Of a stretch of DNA of 52,923 nt, positions 8,359 to 17,090 are shown in pieces; position 1 is the stretch's first letter, and each line of letters opens with the position of its first letter. The stretch is from Rhizocola hellebori (GTDB lineage: Bacteria; Actinomycetota; Actinomycetes; Mycobacteriales; Micromonosporaceae), in NCBI RefSeq assembly GCF_016862955.1, contig NZ_BONY01000065.1, positions 1 through 52,923 of the forward strand. Reading direction: 5' to 3'. Position numbers and translations under genes: made by a program. The notes below the pieces were generated by a model. That model was not told where the DNA came from and made no database searches. It saw nothing but the letters and a program-made list of their open reading frames with translations.

Positions 8359-9358
8359 TCTTCAGATCCAATGCCACATCGACGATCATATCTTCTTGTC
8401 CGCCCACCATCCGGCGTCTTCCCAATTCCATCAGGATCGACCGCGCGTCCACGCCGTATTTGGCCGACGCCCGCTCCGCGTGGCGAAGGAAACTGCCGTA
8501 GACGCCCGCGTAGCCCAGCGTCAACGTCTCGCGATCGACCTGCACCGGCCTGTCCTGCAGCGGCCGCACCATCTCGTCGGCGGCGTCCATGAGCTTGAAG
8601 ACGTCACAGCCGTGCTTCCAGCCCATCAGATCGGCCACCGCAGCGAACACCTCAAGCGGGGCATTGCCCGCCCCGGCGCCCATCCCCGCGAGCGAGGCGT
8701 CCACGCGATAGGTGCCGTGCTCCACCGCCACCACAGAGTTGGCCACGCCCAGCGAAAGGTTGTGGTGGGCGTGGATTCCGACCTGGGTTTCGGAATCGAG
8801 TATCTGCTTGTAGGCGTCGACGCGTTCGGCCACGTCGTGCATCAGCAGCCGGCCGCCCGAGTCGGTCACGTAAACGCAGTGCGCCCCATACGATTCCATC
8901 AGCTTGGCCTGTTTCGCGAGGCCCGCCGGGTCGTTCATGTGCGACATCATCAGGAAGCCGCTGACGTCCATGCCGTTCTCCCGCGCCCAGCCGATGTGCT
9001 GGGCCGAGATGTCGGCCTCGGTGCAGTGGGTGGCCACCCGGACGCTTTGCACGCCAAGGTCTCGCGCCGCGCGAAGGTCTTTGATGGTGGCGATGCCGGG
9101 CAGGATGAGCGTGGTCAGCTTGGCATTCTTGATGACCTCCGCCGCGGCCGAAATCCACTCGTGGTCGGTGGCTTTGCCGATGCCGTAGTTGAGACTCGAA
9201 CCGGCCAGGCCGTCGCCGTGCGCGACCTCGATGGCGGCCACGCCGGCGGCGTCGAGCGCGGCGGTGATTTCCCGCACCTGGCCGACGGTGTATTGGTGGC
9301 GAATGGCGTGCATGCCATCGCGCAAAGTCACGTCCTGCACATAGATGTCTGTAGTCAT
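8351..9358 (-). CDS. nbaI: 4-hydroxy-2-oxovalerate aldolase
   Basis: A 335-residue DRE-TIM aldolase that splits 4-hydroxy-2-oxovalerate into pyruvate and acetaldehyde. The catalytic and metal-site motif [12 protein letters not shown] is at residues 11-22, the metal histidines are in [15 protein letters not shown], and a Gly-rich segment [10 protein letters not shown] follows. The C-terminal part is the communication domain that channels acetaldehyde to the partner dehydrogenase, whose gene is immediately upstream with a 4-nt overlap. Length is typical of BphI/DmpG proteins. It shares the 9358 region only through the ATGA junction. Confidence 0.95.
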   Translation of the reverse strand: MTTDIYVQDVTLRDGMHAIRHQYTVGQVREITAALDAAGVAAIEVAHGDGLAGSSLNYGIGKATDHEWISAAAEVIKNAKLTTLILPGIATIKDLRAARDLGVQSVRVATHCTEADISAQHIGWARENGMDVSGFLMMSHMNDPAGLAKQAKLMESYGAHCVYVTDSGGRLLMHDVAERVDAYKQILDSETQVGIHAHHNLSLGVANSVVAVEHGTYRVDASLAGMGAGAGNAPLEVFAAVADLMGWKHGCDVFKLMDAADEMVRPLQDRPVQVDRETLTLGYAGVYGSFLRHAERASAKYGVDARSILMELGRRRMVGGQEDMIVDVALDLKNG

Positions 9359-10299
9359 CGCAACGCCACCAGCCGTTCTCCGGTACGCAAAGCAGCAGAA
9401 GTCATGATGTCGAGGTTGCCCGCGTAGGCCGGCAGATAGTGGCCCGCACCCGAAACCTCAAGGAACACAGACACTTGCAGCCCATGCTCGGTGGTGTCGA
9501 ACTGGACTTCCTGCTTGAGCCGGTAGCCGGGCACGTATTCCTGAACCGCGGACACCATGTCCTGCACCGATTTTGAGATGGCCGCCTGATCGGCGTCGAG
9601 ATCGGGGCACAGGCAGTAGATGGTGTCGCGCATCAGCAGCGGCGGCTCAGCCGGATTCAGCACGATAATCGCTTTGCCTTTCGCGGCTCCGCCCACCACC
9701 TCGATCGCCCGAGCGGTGGTCTCGGTGAATTCGTCGATGTTTGCTCGGGTACCAGGCCCAGCCGACCGAGACGAAATAGAGGCCACGATTTCGCCGTAGG
9801 ACACGGGTGACACCGCGCCCACCGCGGCCACAATCGGCACCGTGGCCTGGCCGCCGCAGGAAACCATGTTCACGTTGCGCGCGCCCATGTGCTCGTCGAG
9901 GTTGACCGGCGGAATGACATACGGCCCGATCGCCGCCGGCGTCATGTCCACCACGATCTTGTCTTTCAGCTTTTCCGCGTTGGCGATATGGGCCTTGGCC
10001 GAGGTCGCGTCGAAAACCACCTCGACCTGTTCGTACTCCGGCATCGCGAGCAAGCCGTCGACACCGTCGGAGGTCGTGGCCACGCCCAGGCGCGCCGCGC
10101 GGGCCAGCCCATCCGATTCCGGGTCGATGCCGACCATCGCCACCATGCGCAGCGTCTCCGAAAGGCGCATCACCTTGAACATCAGATCGGTGCCGATGTT
10201 GCCCGATCCAATGATCGCGACACCAGCAGACTTGGAGCTCTCCCTTGGAGGCTCCGCGGTGTCGGCGGGCCGACGGGTGAGGTCCTGGTCTGCTTTCAT
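9355..10299 (-). CDS. nbaJ: Acetaldehyde dehydrogenase (acetylating)
   Basis: A 314-residue enzyme that converts acetaldehyde and CoA to acetyl-CoA with NAD, forming a channelling complex with the aldolase encoded next. It has the Rossmann motif [12 protein letters not shown] near residue 29 and the catalytic Cys in [12 protein letters not shown]. The first roughly 25 residues ([17 protein letters not shown]) are an extra polar N-terminal leader compared with typical BphJ proteins, which usually begin close to the Rossmann motif. It has 4-nt overlaps at both ends. Confidence 0.95.
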   Translation of the reverse strand: MKADQDLTRRPADTAEPPRESSKSAGVAIIGSGNIGTDLMFKVMRLSETLRMVAMVGIDPESDGLARAARLGVATTSDGVDGLLAMPEYEQVEVVFDATSAKAHIANAEKLKDKIVVDMTPAAIGPYVIPPVNLDEHMGARNVNMVSCGGQATVPIVAAVGAVSPVSYGEIVASISSRSAGPGTRANIDEFTETTARAIEVVGGAAKGKAIIVLNPAEPPLLMRDTIYCLCPDLDADQAAISKSVQDMVSAVQEYVPGYRLKQEVQFDTTEHGLQVSVFLEVSGAGHYLPAYAGNLDIMTSAALRTGERLVALR

Positions 10300-11069
10300 G
10301 ACGCCTCCTTCTTCGAAAAGCCAACGCGGACACTGCCCAGCCCGGCTATGCGCGCCTCATAGACCGCGCCCGGAGTGACGGTGACCATCGGGCCGAGCGC
10401 TCCGGAGAGCACGACATCGCCCGCCCGCAACGGCGACCCCATCCGGGCCAGCGTGCGGGCCAGCCAGGTCACCGCGTTCAGCGGGTTGCCCAGGCACGCC
10501 GCGCCCGCGCCGACCGAGACCGGCTCTCCCGCGTGTTCGAGCACCATCCCGCACAGCCTCAGGTCAACCTCCTTGAGCGCGACCGGGCTCGTGCCCAGCA
10601 CGTAGAGGCCGCTGGAGGCGTTGTCGGCGACAGTGTCCACAATGGAGATGTCCCAGTCGGTGATGCGCGAGTCCACGATCTCGATGGCGGGAAGCAGATA
10701 GTCCACCGCGCTCATCACATCCACCGACGTGCTTTCCTTGTTCGGCAGATCCTCGCCGAGCACAAACGCGATCTCCGCTTCCACCTTCGGCTGGATCAGC
10801 CGGGCCAGGTCGACCGTGTCGCCGTCGGGCACCGCCATGTCGGCGAAGAGCACCCCGAAGTCGGGCTGGTACACGCCGAAAACCCCTTGCACGGCAGGGT
10901 TCGTCAACCCGATCTTCGCGCCCACCAGCCTCCGGCCCTGGGCCAGCCAGTGCTCGGTCATCTCCTTCTGCACGGCGTAGGCGGCCTCGATGTCGCCCAC
11001 TTCGATCATCCGCTCGCGAAGCGGAGGGATGGGCACACCCGAGTCGTAGGCGGCCAGCAGCTCTTTCAT
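10296..11069 (-). CDS. nbaH: 2-keto-4-pentenoate hydratase
   Basis: A 257-residue hydratase of the MhpD/DmpE type that adds water to 2-hydroxypenta-2,4-dienoate to give 4-hydroxy-2-oxovalerate. Family signatures are [20 protein letters not shown] followed by DFGVLFADM, and the metal-binding [12 protein letters not shown]. The frame stays open upstream, but the ATG at 11069 gives the expected N-terminus and overlaps the aldehyde dehydrogenase stop by 4 nt. It is clearly distinct from the decarboxylase paralogue at 7648-8358, although both share the fold. Confidence 0.93.
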   Translation of the reverse strand: MKELLAAYDSGVPIPPLRERMIEVGDIEAAYAVQKEMTEHWLAQGRRLVGAKIGLTNPAVQGVFGVYQPDFGVLFADMAVPDGDTVDLARLIQPKVEAEIAFVLGEDLPNKESTSVDVMSAVDYLLPAIEIVDSRITDWDISIVDTVADNASSGLYVLGTSPVALKEVDLRLCGMVLEHAGEPVSVGAGAACLGNPLNAVTWLARTLARMGSPLRAGDVVLSGALGPMVTVTPGAVYEARIAGLGSVRVGFSKKEAS

Positions 11070-12577
11070 GAAAGCTCCACGCAGACGTTGGTCAATTCGG
11101 AGTAGAACGCAAGCGAATGCACGCCGCCCTCGCGGCCCACGCCGGAGGCCTTCACGCCGCCGAACGGGGTGCGCAGGTCGCGCAGGAACCAGGTGTTGAC
11201 CCAGACCAGACCGGCCTCCAGCCGTGCCCCGGCCCGGTGTGCCCGCCCGACATCGCGCGTCCACACCGACGACGCGAGCCCGTACTCGCTGTCGTTGGCG
11301 AGGACGAAAGCCTCTTCCTCGGTGTCGAAAGGCATCAGGCTCACCACGGGCCCGAAAATCTCCTCGCGGTTGGTCCGGGCCGACTGCGACAGTCCGGTCA
11401 GGACAGTGGGCTGCACGTAGGCACCGCCGTCGCGAGCATCCCCGAACTGCGGGACGCCACCGCCGGTGAGCACGCTCGCCCCCTCCTCGCGCGCCAGGGC
11501 GTAATAGCCCAGCACCTTTTCCCTGTGCTGCTTGGAAATCAGCGGCATGTTCATCGTCGCCTCATCCTGCGGCCAGCCAAACGTGAGCGCGCCAGCCGCC
11601 TGCGCCAGCCGCGACGCGAACTCGTCAAAGATCGGCCGCTGCACGTAAAGCCGCTCTGTGCACAGGCAAACCTGGCCGCCGTTGGTGAAGCTCGAGCGCA
11701 CCGAACCGGCCACCGCCGCCTCCAGGTCAGCGTCGGCGAAGACGAGCCCGGCGTTCTTGCCGCCCAGCTCGAAGGAGACCGCCTTCACCCCGTCGGAAGC
11801 GGCGCGCATGATCGCGCTTCCGGTGGCCGACTCGCCGGTGAACGTGATCGCATCGACCTGCGGGTGCCTGGTCAGGAACTCCCCGGCCGAGTCTGGGCCG
11901 AAGCCGTGCACCAGATTGAAGACTCCTTCGGGTACCCCGGCCGCCTGCATCGCCTCGGCCAGCACCGTGGCCGAGGAGGGGGTCTCCTCCGACGGTTTGA
12001 CCACCACCGCGTTCCCGCACGCGAGGGCGGGCGCCACCTTCCAGGTGAGCAGCAGCAGGGGAAGGTTCCACGGCACGACGATGGCGACCACCCCGACCGG
12101 CTTGCGCACGGCGTAGTTGAGCGCCTTGCGCCCATCGGCGGTCGTCGTCATGAAGCTCTCGGTCGGCGTGGTGGTGACGATGTCGGCAAAAGCGCGGAAG
12201 TTGGCGGCCCCCCGCGGGATGTCCAGCGTGCGCGCCTGCGAGATCGACTTGCCGGTGTCGGCGACCTCGGCGGCCACCAGATCATCGAAGCGCCGCTCCA
12301 GCTCGTCGGCGACCCGCCGCAACACGGCCGCGCGCTCCTGATCCGACATCGCGCCCCAGGGCCCGCGCAACGCCGCCCGAGCCGCCTGAACGGCCGCGTC
12401 CACGATGCCCGCGTCGGCCTCGTCCACCTCGAACAGCTGCTCCCCGGTCACCGGGCTCACCTTGGCAAACGACTTGCCGCCACCGTCCACAAAGGACCCA
12501 GCGACAAAGTTCCGCAGCACCCCCGGCACACCCTGCGGCCGCCCCGACATCAACCCCGGATGCCACAACTCACTCAT
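11066..12577 (-). CDS. nbaE: 2-aminomuconate 6-semialdehyde dehydrogenase
   Basis: A 503-residue NAD-dependent aldehyde dehydrogenase. The catalytic Cys lies in [13 protein letters not shown] and the general base Glu in [10 protein letters not shown]. The Rossmann region includes [14 protein letters not shown], and [13 protein letters not shown] is near the C terminus. Its place in the operon indicates oxidation of 2-aminomuconate semialdehyde to 2-aminomuconate. The ATG at 12577 has AGAGGGG about 7 nt upstream and overlaps the stop of a 41-codon ORF by 4 nt. General family membership is certain; the substrate is assigned from context. Confidence 0.93.
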   Translation of the reverse strand: MSELWHPGLMSGRPQGVPGVLRNFVAGSFVDGGGKSFAKVSPVTGEQLFEVDEADAGIVDAAVQAARAALRGPWGAMSDQERAAVLRRVADELERRFDDLVAAEVADTGKSISQARTLDIPRGAANFRAFADIVTTTPTESFMTTTADGRKALNYAVRKPVGVVAIVVPWNLPLLLLTWKVAPALACGNAVVVKPSEETPSSATVLAEAMQAAGVPEGVFNLVHGFGPDSAGEFLTRHPQVDAITFTGESATGSAIMRAASDGVKAVSFELGGKNAGLVFADADLEAAVAGSVRSSFTNGGQVCLCTERLYVQRPIFDEFASRLAQAAGALTFGWPQDEATMNMPLISKQHREKVLGYYALAREEGASVLTGGGVPQFGDARDGGAYVQPTVLTGLSQSARTNREEIFGPVVSLMPFDTEEEAFVLANDSEYGLASSVWTRDVGRAHRAGARLEAGLVWVNTWFLRDLRTPFGGVKASGVGREGGVHSLAFYSELTNVCVELS

Positions 12578-12699
12578 CGCGCATCCCCTCTCTCCCCCGC
12601 CGCCCCGCCCACTGCGGCCTTGCCCACCGCGGCCTTGCCCAGCGCGGCGGCGTGTGGCACCGCGGCCTTGCCTAGCGCGGCGGTGCTTGGCGCGGTCAT
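12574..12699 (-). CDS. Bridging small repeat protein between kmo and nbaE (41 aa)
   Basis: An uninterrupted 41-codon frame starts with an ATG that overlaps the kmo stop (ATGA at 12696-12699). It ends with a TGA that overlaps the nbaE start (ATGA at 12574-12577). It therefore exactly fills the only sizeable gap in the operon, with the 4-nt junctions used by most other genes there. The product is Ala/Gly-rich with three GKAAV repeats (residues 10-14, 21-25 and 26-30) and a tail AAGERGDAR. No domain is recognised. It may be a real small protein or a translated spacer that keeps ribosomes coupled between kmo and nbaE. Confidence 0.5.
   Translation of the reverse strand: MTAPSTAALGKAAVPHAAALGKAAVGKAAVGGAAGERGDAR
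12612..12690. repeat. Degenerate 15-bp direct repeats
   Basis: The unit CGCGGCCTTGCCnAG occurs at 12628-12642 and 12661-12675, with a close variant starting at 12612 and diverged copies in between and after. On the minus strand it reads GGCAAGGCCGCGGTG and encodes the GKAAV repeats of the bridging small ORF. Confidence 0.7.
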
Positions 12700-14012
12700 C
12701 GGTTGCCGCGCCTGGTGAGGCTGCGCAGGGCAGCGGTGACCAACGCCCCGGCGGCTAGCACCCCGACGCCCAGCACGCTGCCGAGGATCTGCTGCTGGCG
12801 GCGCACGCGGCGCTGCACGTCGGCGTAGGGGGTGGTCGAGAACGACACCAGCTCATACCGCGAAACATACCGGCCGGGCAGAGCCCTTTCTAGAACGTGT
12901 TCTAACTTTTTCTGAGCCTGAAACACAGGCGAGGCAACCTTGTCACGCATCTCAACGAAGTTCGCCAATGCCATCTGGGCGATCGCCTCGGAGTTGGCCT
13001 GGCGTCTTTCCTGGAACATCCGCAGCGTCGCCGCCCAGTCGTCGCCGGTCGCGTCGAGGCAGCGGTCAAGCTCGACCACGTCCTCGAAAGCCGCGTTGGC
13101 ACCCTGGCCGTAGAACGGGACGATCGCATGCGCCGCGTCGCCCAGCAGCAGCACCCGCCCGCTCGCATGCCACGGTGAGCAGCGGACCGTGCCCAGCAGC
13201 CCCACCGGGTTGTGCTGATAGTCCTCGACGAGGGTGGGCGCGATCGGTGGCACATCGGGATAGTTCCGCTCGAAGTGCCGCATGATCGCCGCCGGGCTGG
13301 TCAGCGACGCGAAGCTCGCCGTGCCCCCGTTGGGCCAGAAAAGCGTGCAGGTAAAGGACTTGTCCGGGTTCGGCAGCGCGATCATCATGGATTTGCCGCG
13401 CGGCCAGATGTGCAGCGCGGCCGGGTCGAGCACCCATCCGCCGTCGGCGGCGGCGGGGATCGTCAGCTCCTTGTAGCCGTAGTCGAGAAAATCGAGGCTC
13501 TCCTGCAGCAGGCCCTGGTCAAGCAGTTGCCCGCGCACAGCCGAACCAGCGCCGTCCGCGCCGATGACGATGTCGGCCTTGGCCGTGCTGCCGTCCTCGA
13601 AACGCATCTGGCCGGTGGCGGCGTTGAGCCAGACGAGCTTCTTGTCGAAGTGGATCCGGGCGTCGGTCGCGTCGAGCAGCGCGTTGTTGAGCGCGCCGCG
13701 GCCGATCGAGTTGATGGCGCGCTCGCCGTCGGCGCTGTACTGCTGGAAGTCCAGCTCACCCGAGATCGGATGGATCATCCGGCCCTTCATGGGCAGCGCG
13801 TCCTTCATCACCTGCTGATCGAGACCGATGCGGCGCAACGCATCCAGGCCGCGCTCGCTGAGGGCCAGGTTGATCGAGCGCCCACGCTCGGCCTTGCCCG
13901 AACGCGGATCGGGCCGGCGCTCGTAAAGCTCGACGGCGTAGCCACGCCGGGTCAGGAAGCAGGCGAGCAGACATCCGGCCAGCCCAGCCCCGACTATTGC
14001 CACCTTTTTCAT
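12696..14012 (-). CDS. kmo: Kynurenine 3-monooxygenase with C-terminal membrane anchor
   Basis: A 438-residue FAD monooxygenase that hydroxylates kynurenine to 3-hydroxykynurenine. It has the dinucleotide motif [11 protein letters not shown] at the N terminus, [11 protein letters not shown], and the FAD-binding [20 protein letters not shown]. The start at 14012 (MKKVAIVG) gives an ATGA overlap with kynU and has GAGGG 7 nt upstream; an ATG at 14018 is too close to that site. The last 30 residues contain the hydrophobic stretch [20 protein letters not shown] followed by basic residues, a likely tail anchor. Characterised bacterial enzymes are soluble, whereas eukaryotic KMO is anchored by its C terminus. 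Confidence 0.92.
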   Translation of the reverse strand: MKKVAIVGAGLAGCLLACFLTRRGYAVELYERRPDPRSGKAERGRSINLALSERGLDALRRIGLDQQVMKDALPMKGRMIHPISGELDFQQYSADGERAINSIGRGALNNALLDATDARIHFDKKLVWLNAATGQMRFEDGSTAKADIVIGADGAGSAVRGQLLDQGLLQESLDFLDYGYKELTIPAAADGGWVLDPAALHIWPRGKSMMIALPNPDKSFTCTLFWPNGGTASFASLTSPAAIMRHFERNYPDVPPIAPTLVEDYQHNPVGLLGTVRCSPWHASGRVLLLGDAAHAIVPFYGQGANAAFEDVVELDRCLDATGDDWAATLRMFQERRQANSEAIAQMALANFVEMRDKVASPVFQAQKKLEHVLERALPGRYVSRYELVSFSTTPYADVQRRVRRQQQILGSVLGVGVLAAGALVTAALRSLTRRGNR

Positions 14013-15217
14013 AGACATGCCCTCAACGCTTCCGCCGCGCGCCAACAGTCGTGATAGGACGAATAGAGCGGCACCGGCGCCAGCCGCATGATGTCGGGCT
14101 CCCGGGCGTCGGCGACGACGCCGTGCTCGAAGCGCAGCCTGCGCGACAGCTCGCCGGCTCCGCCGGCCACGCGCACAGACAGCTGGCACCCGCGGTTGGC
14201 CGGCGTCACCACCTCGAAGCTGTCGAGCAGGTCGGCGAGGAAGCCGGTCAGGCGTTCGCTGCGTTGCCTGAGCGCGGACATGCCCACCCGGTCGAAGATC
14301 TCCAGCGAGGTGCGCACCGGGCCCATCGCGAAGATCGGCGGGTTGGAGATCTGCCACGCGTCCGCCACCGGCAGCGGCGTGGCCACCGGCGCCATCTTGA
14401 ACCGGGTCGCCGGATCCGTGCTCCACCAGCCTTCGAAGCGCTGCAGGTCAGCGCGGTCGAGGTGCCGCTCGTGGACAAAGGCGCCGGCCAGCGCGCCCGG
14501 ACCCGAGTTGAGGTACTTGTAGGAGCACCAGGCGGCGAAGTCGACCCCCCACTCGTGCAGGCTGAGCGGCACGTTGCCGGCCGCGTGGGCGAGGTCCCAG
14601 CCGACGATCGCGCCCTTGCTGTGGCCGAGCGTGGTGAGCGCGGGGATGTCCATCAGCTCGCCGGTGAGGTAGTTGACCCCACCGAGCAGGACGAGCGCGA
14701 CGGAATCCCCTTCCCGCTCAAGGAACTCGGCGATCCTTCCCGGCTCCACCCGGGCCACGGCGGTGTCCGGGTCCAGGCCGTGGAAGCGCGCTTGGCTTCG
14801 TACAGCATAGGAATCGGAGGGAAAGGCGGTGTCCTCGACGAGGATGCGGTCGCGGCCCGGCGTCGGCCGATAGAACGACACCATCAGCAGGTGCAGGTTG
14901 ACCGTCAGCGAATTCATGATCACGGTTTCCGTCGGCAGCGCCCCCACCAGGCGCGCGGCCGGCTCGGTCAGCAGCTCGTGATACGGCAGCCACGGGCGCT
15001 TCGCATCGAGATGGCCCTCCACGCCCAGCTGCGCCCACGCGTCGAGATCCTCGAGCAGCTCGGCTCGGGTCGCGCGGGGTTGCAGGCCTAGGGAGTTGCC
15101 TGCCATATAGGCAACTTCCGGATAGCGCCCGCCCTCGGCAGGCGGCACGTAGAAGAGATCACGGTGACCCGGGTCGGCCTCATCAAGCCGCCTGGCGTCG
15201 TCTTCATTGAGCGACAC
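14009..15217 (-). CDS. kynU: Kynureninase
   Basis: A 402-residue PLP enzyme that cleaves 3-hydroxykynurenine (or kynurenine) to 3-hydroxyanthranilate (or anthranilate) and alanine. The PLP lysine is in CSYKYLNSGPGA. The cofactor region includes DLAHAAGNVPL, with the Asp that contacts the pyridine nitrogen, and the N-terminal YMAGNSLGLQP is typical. It is the first gene of the catabolic operon. The GTG start lacks a Shine-Dalgarno but has TAAGGT 6 nt upstream, so a leaderless mRNA is likely. The 3' end overlaps kmo by 4 nt. Confidence 0.95.
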   Translation of the reverse strand: MSLNEDDARRLDEADPGHRDLFYVPPAEGGRYPEVAYMAGNSLGLQPRATRAELLEDLDAWAQLGVEGHLDAKRPWLPYHELLTEPAARLVGALPTETVIMNSLTVNLHLLMVSFYRPTPGRDRILVEDTAFPSDSYAVRSQARFHGLDPDTAVARVEPGRIAEFLEREGDSVALVLLGGVNYLTGELMDIPALTTLGHSKGAIVGWDLAHAAGNVPLSLHEWGVDFAAWCSYKYLNSGPGALAGAFVHERHLDRADLQRFEGWWSTDPATRFKMAPVATPLPVADAWQISNPPIFAMGPVRTSLEIFDRVGMSALRQRSERLTGFLADLLDSFEVVTPANRGCQLSVRVAGGAGELSRRLRFEHGVVADAREPDIMRLAPVPLYSSYHDCWRAAEALRACL

Positions 15218-15223
15218 GCTGCA

Positions 15224-15229
15224 ACCTTA
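15224..15229 (-). promoter_or_regulatory. Putative -10 element of the kynurenine operon
   Basis: On the minus strand TAAGGT ends 6 nt before the kynU GTG. No ribosome binding site is present, so transcription probably starts at or next to the start codon. A clear -35 hexamer is not visible. Confidence 0.45.
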
Positions 15230-15267
15230 ACTTTGTTTTTCACGTTTCGGACTCGGGGTCATCAGAC

Positions 15268-15291
15268 CTAATGAGATGCTTTCAGCATTAG
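15268..15291. promoter_or_regulatory. Inverted repeat in the kynU / secreted-protein intergenic region
   Basis: CTAATG and CATTAG form perfect 6-bp arms 12 nt apart, with a nested ATGC/GCAT pair. It sits about 50-75 nt upstream of kynU and 20-45 nt upstream of the divergent gene, a plausible operator position for either. No regulator gene is adjacent. Confidence 0.4.
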
Positions 15292-15312
15292 ACGTCCTTT
15301 TAAGGGGGAATG

Positions 15313-15816
15313 ATGCGGTCTGTACTACGAGCTACCGTCCTAGCGCTCGGCCTCGCGGGCGCGGTGGCGGTGCCCGCGGCGGCCCGAGCCGACGGTGAGT
15401 ACCTCCGGATCACACCGAGCACCATCCAGGCCGGTTTCCAGGTCGAAATCGACGCCTACTGCGGCGACACCGTCAACCCGGTGACGGTCAGCTCCGACGC
15501 CTTCGGGGTGGTGACCATCACGCCCCGCCAGGACCCCCAGACCAACAAGTACTACATCCGCGGTACCGCGACCGTGCCCTCCAACACCAAAGCGGGCGCC
15601 TACAAGGTGACCCTGAAGTGCCCGAGCCAGCAGGGCGCGGTCACCACGCTCAACGTCGTGAACTACGCCGTGCAGTCGCACGGCCCGCACACCGGCGGCG
15701 GATTCCTGGCCACCTCAAGCACCTCCGGCACCCCGATGATCGGGGCCGGCGCCGCGGTGGCGGGCGCAGGCGTCCTGCTGTTCTTCGTGGCTCGCCGCCG
15801 CCGTGTTCAGGCCTAG
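15313..15816 (+). CDS. Secreted, membrane-anchored Ig-like protein; candidate sortase substrate
   Basis: A roughly 167-residue exported protein. The first 28 residues form a signal peptide ending near AAARA. An all-beta domain with two Cys (AYCGDTV and TLKCPSQ) follows, then a Ser/Gly/Thr linker, a hydrophobic helix (GAGAAVAGAGVLLFFVA) and the basic tail RRRRVQA. This is the layout of a sortase substrate, but no LPxTG is present; the stretch before the helix is TSSTSGTPMIG. The ATG at 15313 is better spaced from AAGGGGG than the adjacent ATG at 15310. It overlaps the sortase gene by 14 nt. Confidence 0.7.
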   Translation: MRSVLRATVLALGLAGAVAVPAAARADGEYLRITPSTIQAGFQVEIDAYCGDTVNPVTVSSDAFGVVTITPRQDPQTNKYYIRGTATVPSNTKAGAYKVTLKCPSQQGAVTTLNVVNYAVQSHGPHTGGGFLATSSTSGTPMIGAGAAVAGAGVLLFFVARRRRVQA

Positions 15817-16417
15817 CCGCTTTCTGGCGGTGGTGATCGTCCTGGGCGGGCTCTTCGCGGTCGGGCTCGGCCTGGGGCAGCGGCACGGCTTCTCCTTGGC
15901 GGACATGTTCAAACCGCCCGCCAAGGCGCCCGCCGGGCCGTTTCCGGTGCTCGACCCGAGCCCGCCGACGCGCATCAACATCCCGTCCATCGGCGTCTCC
16001 GCCCCGGTGCACGCGGTCGGGCAGGAGCCCGACGGGACCATCGCCACGCCCGCGCTTCATCTGCGCAACGAGGCGGGCTGGTACAGGGAGGGCCCGAGCC
16101 CGGGACAGTACGGGCCGGCGATCATCGTGGGGCATGTCGACACCAAGGACAAACCGGCCGTGTTCCATCGACTGCGTGAACTCTCCCCCGGTCAGCGCAT
16201 CGAGATAGTTCGACGGGATAGGACAGTCGCCATCTTCGAGGTGAACTCGGTCGAGCAGTTCGGCAAGGAGGTGCTGCCCGTCCCGCGCGTCTATCAGGAC
16301 TTCACGCGCCCCGGCCTGCGCCTGATTACCTGTGGCGGCAACTGGGTGGGCGGCAGCACCGGATACGCCGACAACGTCATCGTTTTCGCGAGTCTGATCG
16401 AGTCGCGCAAGGCTTGA
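15803..16417 (+). CDS. Class F sortase
   Basis: A 204-residue sortase with an N-terminal membrane anchor (FLAVVIVLGGLFAVGLGL), a proline-rich linker and the sortase beta-barrel. The catalytic His is in IIVGHVDTKD and the Cys in LRLITCGGNW. Class F character comes from the short barrel and the TCGG signature. Near the C terminus the sequence reads STGYADNVIVFA; I could not identify the catalytic Arg with certainty in that segment. It should attach a surface protein outside the membrane, and the overlapping upstream gene is the natural substrate candidate. It starts with a GTG 14 nt inside the upstream gene. Confidence 0.88.
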   Translation: MFRPSRFLAVVIVLGGLFAVGLGLGQRHGFSLADMFKPPAKAPAGPFPVLDPSPPTRINIPSIGVSAPVHAVGQEPDGTIATPALHLRNEAGWYREGPSPGQYGPAIIVGHVDTKDKPAVFHRLRELSPGQRIEIVRRDRTVAIFEVNSVEQFGKEVLPVPRVYQDFTRPGLRLITCGGNWVGGSTGYADNVIVFASLIESRKA

Positions 16418-16421
16418 CGCC

Positions 16422-16934
16422 TCAGTTGAGCCAGTCGGCCCAACGCGGATCGGGCACGCGGTGGCCCAGCACCCGCCACACCGCACCATGCGGCGGCGCC
16501 GGTTTGACAGAAAGACGCCACCCGAGCTCGGGTAGCGTCTTGTCTCCTTTGTGGTGGTTGCACCTGGCGCAGGCCGCTACCACGTTGTCCCACGAGTGCG
16601 CTCCTCCCTTGGAGCGCGGATGGACGTGGTCTATGGTCTCCGCCGCGGCCTGGCAGTAGACGCAGCGCCCGCCGTCGCGGGCGAATATGGCGCGGCGCGA
16701 CAGGCCGACGTGCGCTCGATAGGGAACTCGCACATACTTGGTGAGCCGAATCACCAGCGGCACCGGGACAGCGTGACGGGCGCTGTGCAGCACGCCATCG
16801 CCGTCGGCGACACAGGTCGCCTTTCCGGAAAGGACAAGGATCGCGGCTCTTCGCACTGACACGACACACAGCGGCTCGTAGGTCGCGTTGAGAAGCAACG
16901 CTACGGAGGACGTTGAGCGTCGTATGTCAGGCAT
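16422..16934 (-). CDS. HNH endonuclease
   Basis: A 170-residue protein of the widespread actinobacterial HNH family. The nuclease core is CVYCQAAAETIDHVHPRSKG followed by the WDNVVAACARCNHHKGDK zinc/Asn-His segment, at residues 88-132, giving two CxxC pairs and the DHV-P metal site. The N-terminal half (LLLNATYEPLCVVSVRRA) is conserved in this family. The biological role is not known; it is usually chromosomal and solitary. The ATG at 16934 has AAGGTG 6 nt upstream, whereas a GTG three codons earlier lies inside that binding site. It converges on the sortase gene with a 4-nt gap. Confidence 0.85.
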   Translation of the reverse strand: MPDIRRSTSSVALLLNATYEPLCVVSVRRAAILVLSGKATCVADGDGVLHSARHAVPVPLVIRLTKYVRVPYRAHVGLSRRAIFARDGGRCVYCQAAAETIDHVHPRSKGGAHSWDNVVAACARCNHHKGDKTLPELGWRLSVKPAPPHGAVWRVLGHRVPDPRWADWLN

Positions 16935-16957
16935 CAGCTTCACCTTCCTGCACGGCT

Positions 16958-16973
16958 AGGGACCATCGTCCCT
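16958..16973. promoter_or_regulatory. Short inverted repeat upstream of the HNH gene
   Basis: AGGGAC and GTCCCT are perfect 6-bp arms around a 4-nt centre, 24 nt upstream of the HNH start. It could be an operator or an mRNA hairpin. The rest of 16935-17090 shows only AT-richer promoter-like DNA between the two divergent genes. Confidence 0.3.
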
Positions 16974-17090
16974 GATTGATACCGTTATTGCACCCACAAA
17001 TTGGCAGCGCGCCGATGAATATTGGCTTTTGTCGCGGATGTCTATGGGGCCAACTCTTGCCTTCGACCGCCGATGCGGTAACAACTAGCT

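Noticed and set aside
11117-12718. Open frame of more than 500 codons on the plus strand
   Set aside because: It lies antisense to the aldehyde dehydrogenase gene and its translation is Arg/Pro/His-rich without family features, a typical GC-rich shadow frame.
15703-15740. Canonical LPxTG sorting signal in the secreted protein
   Set aside because: No LPxTG or close variant precedes the C-terminal helix; only TSGTPMIG is found.
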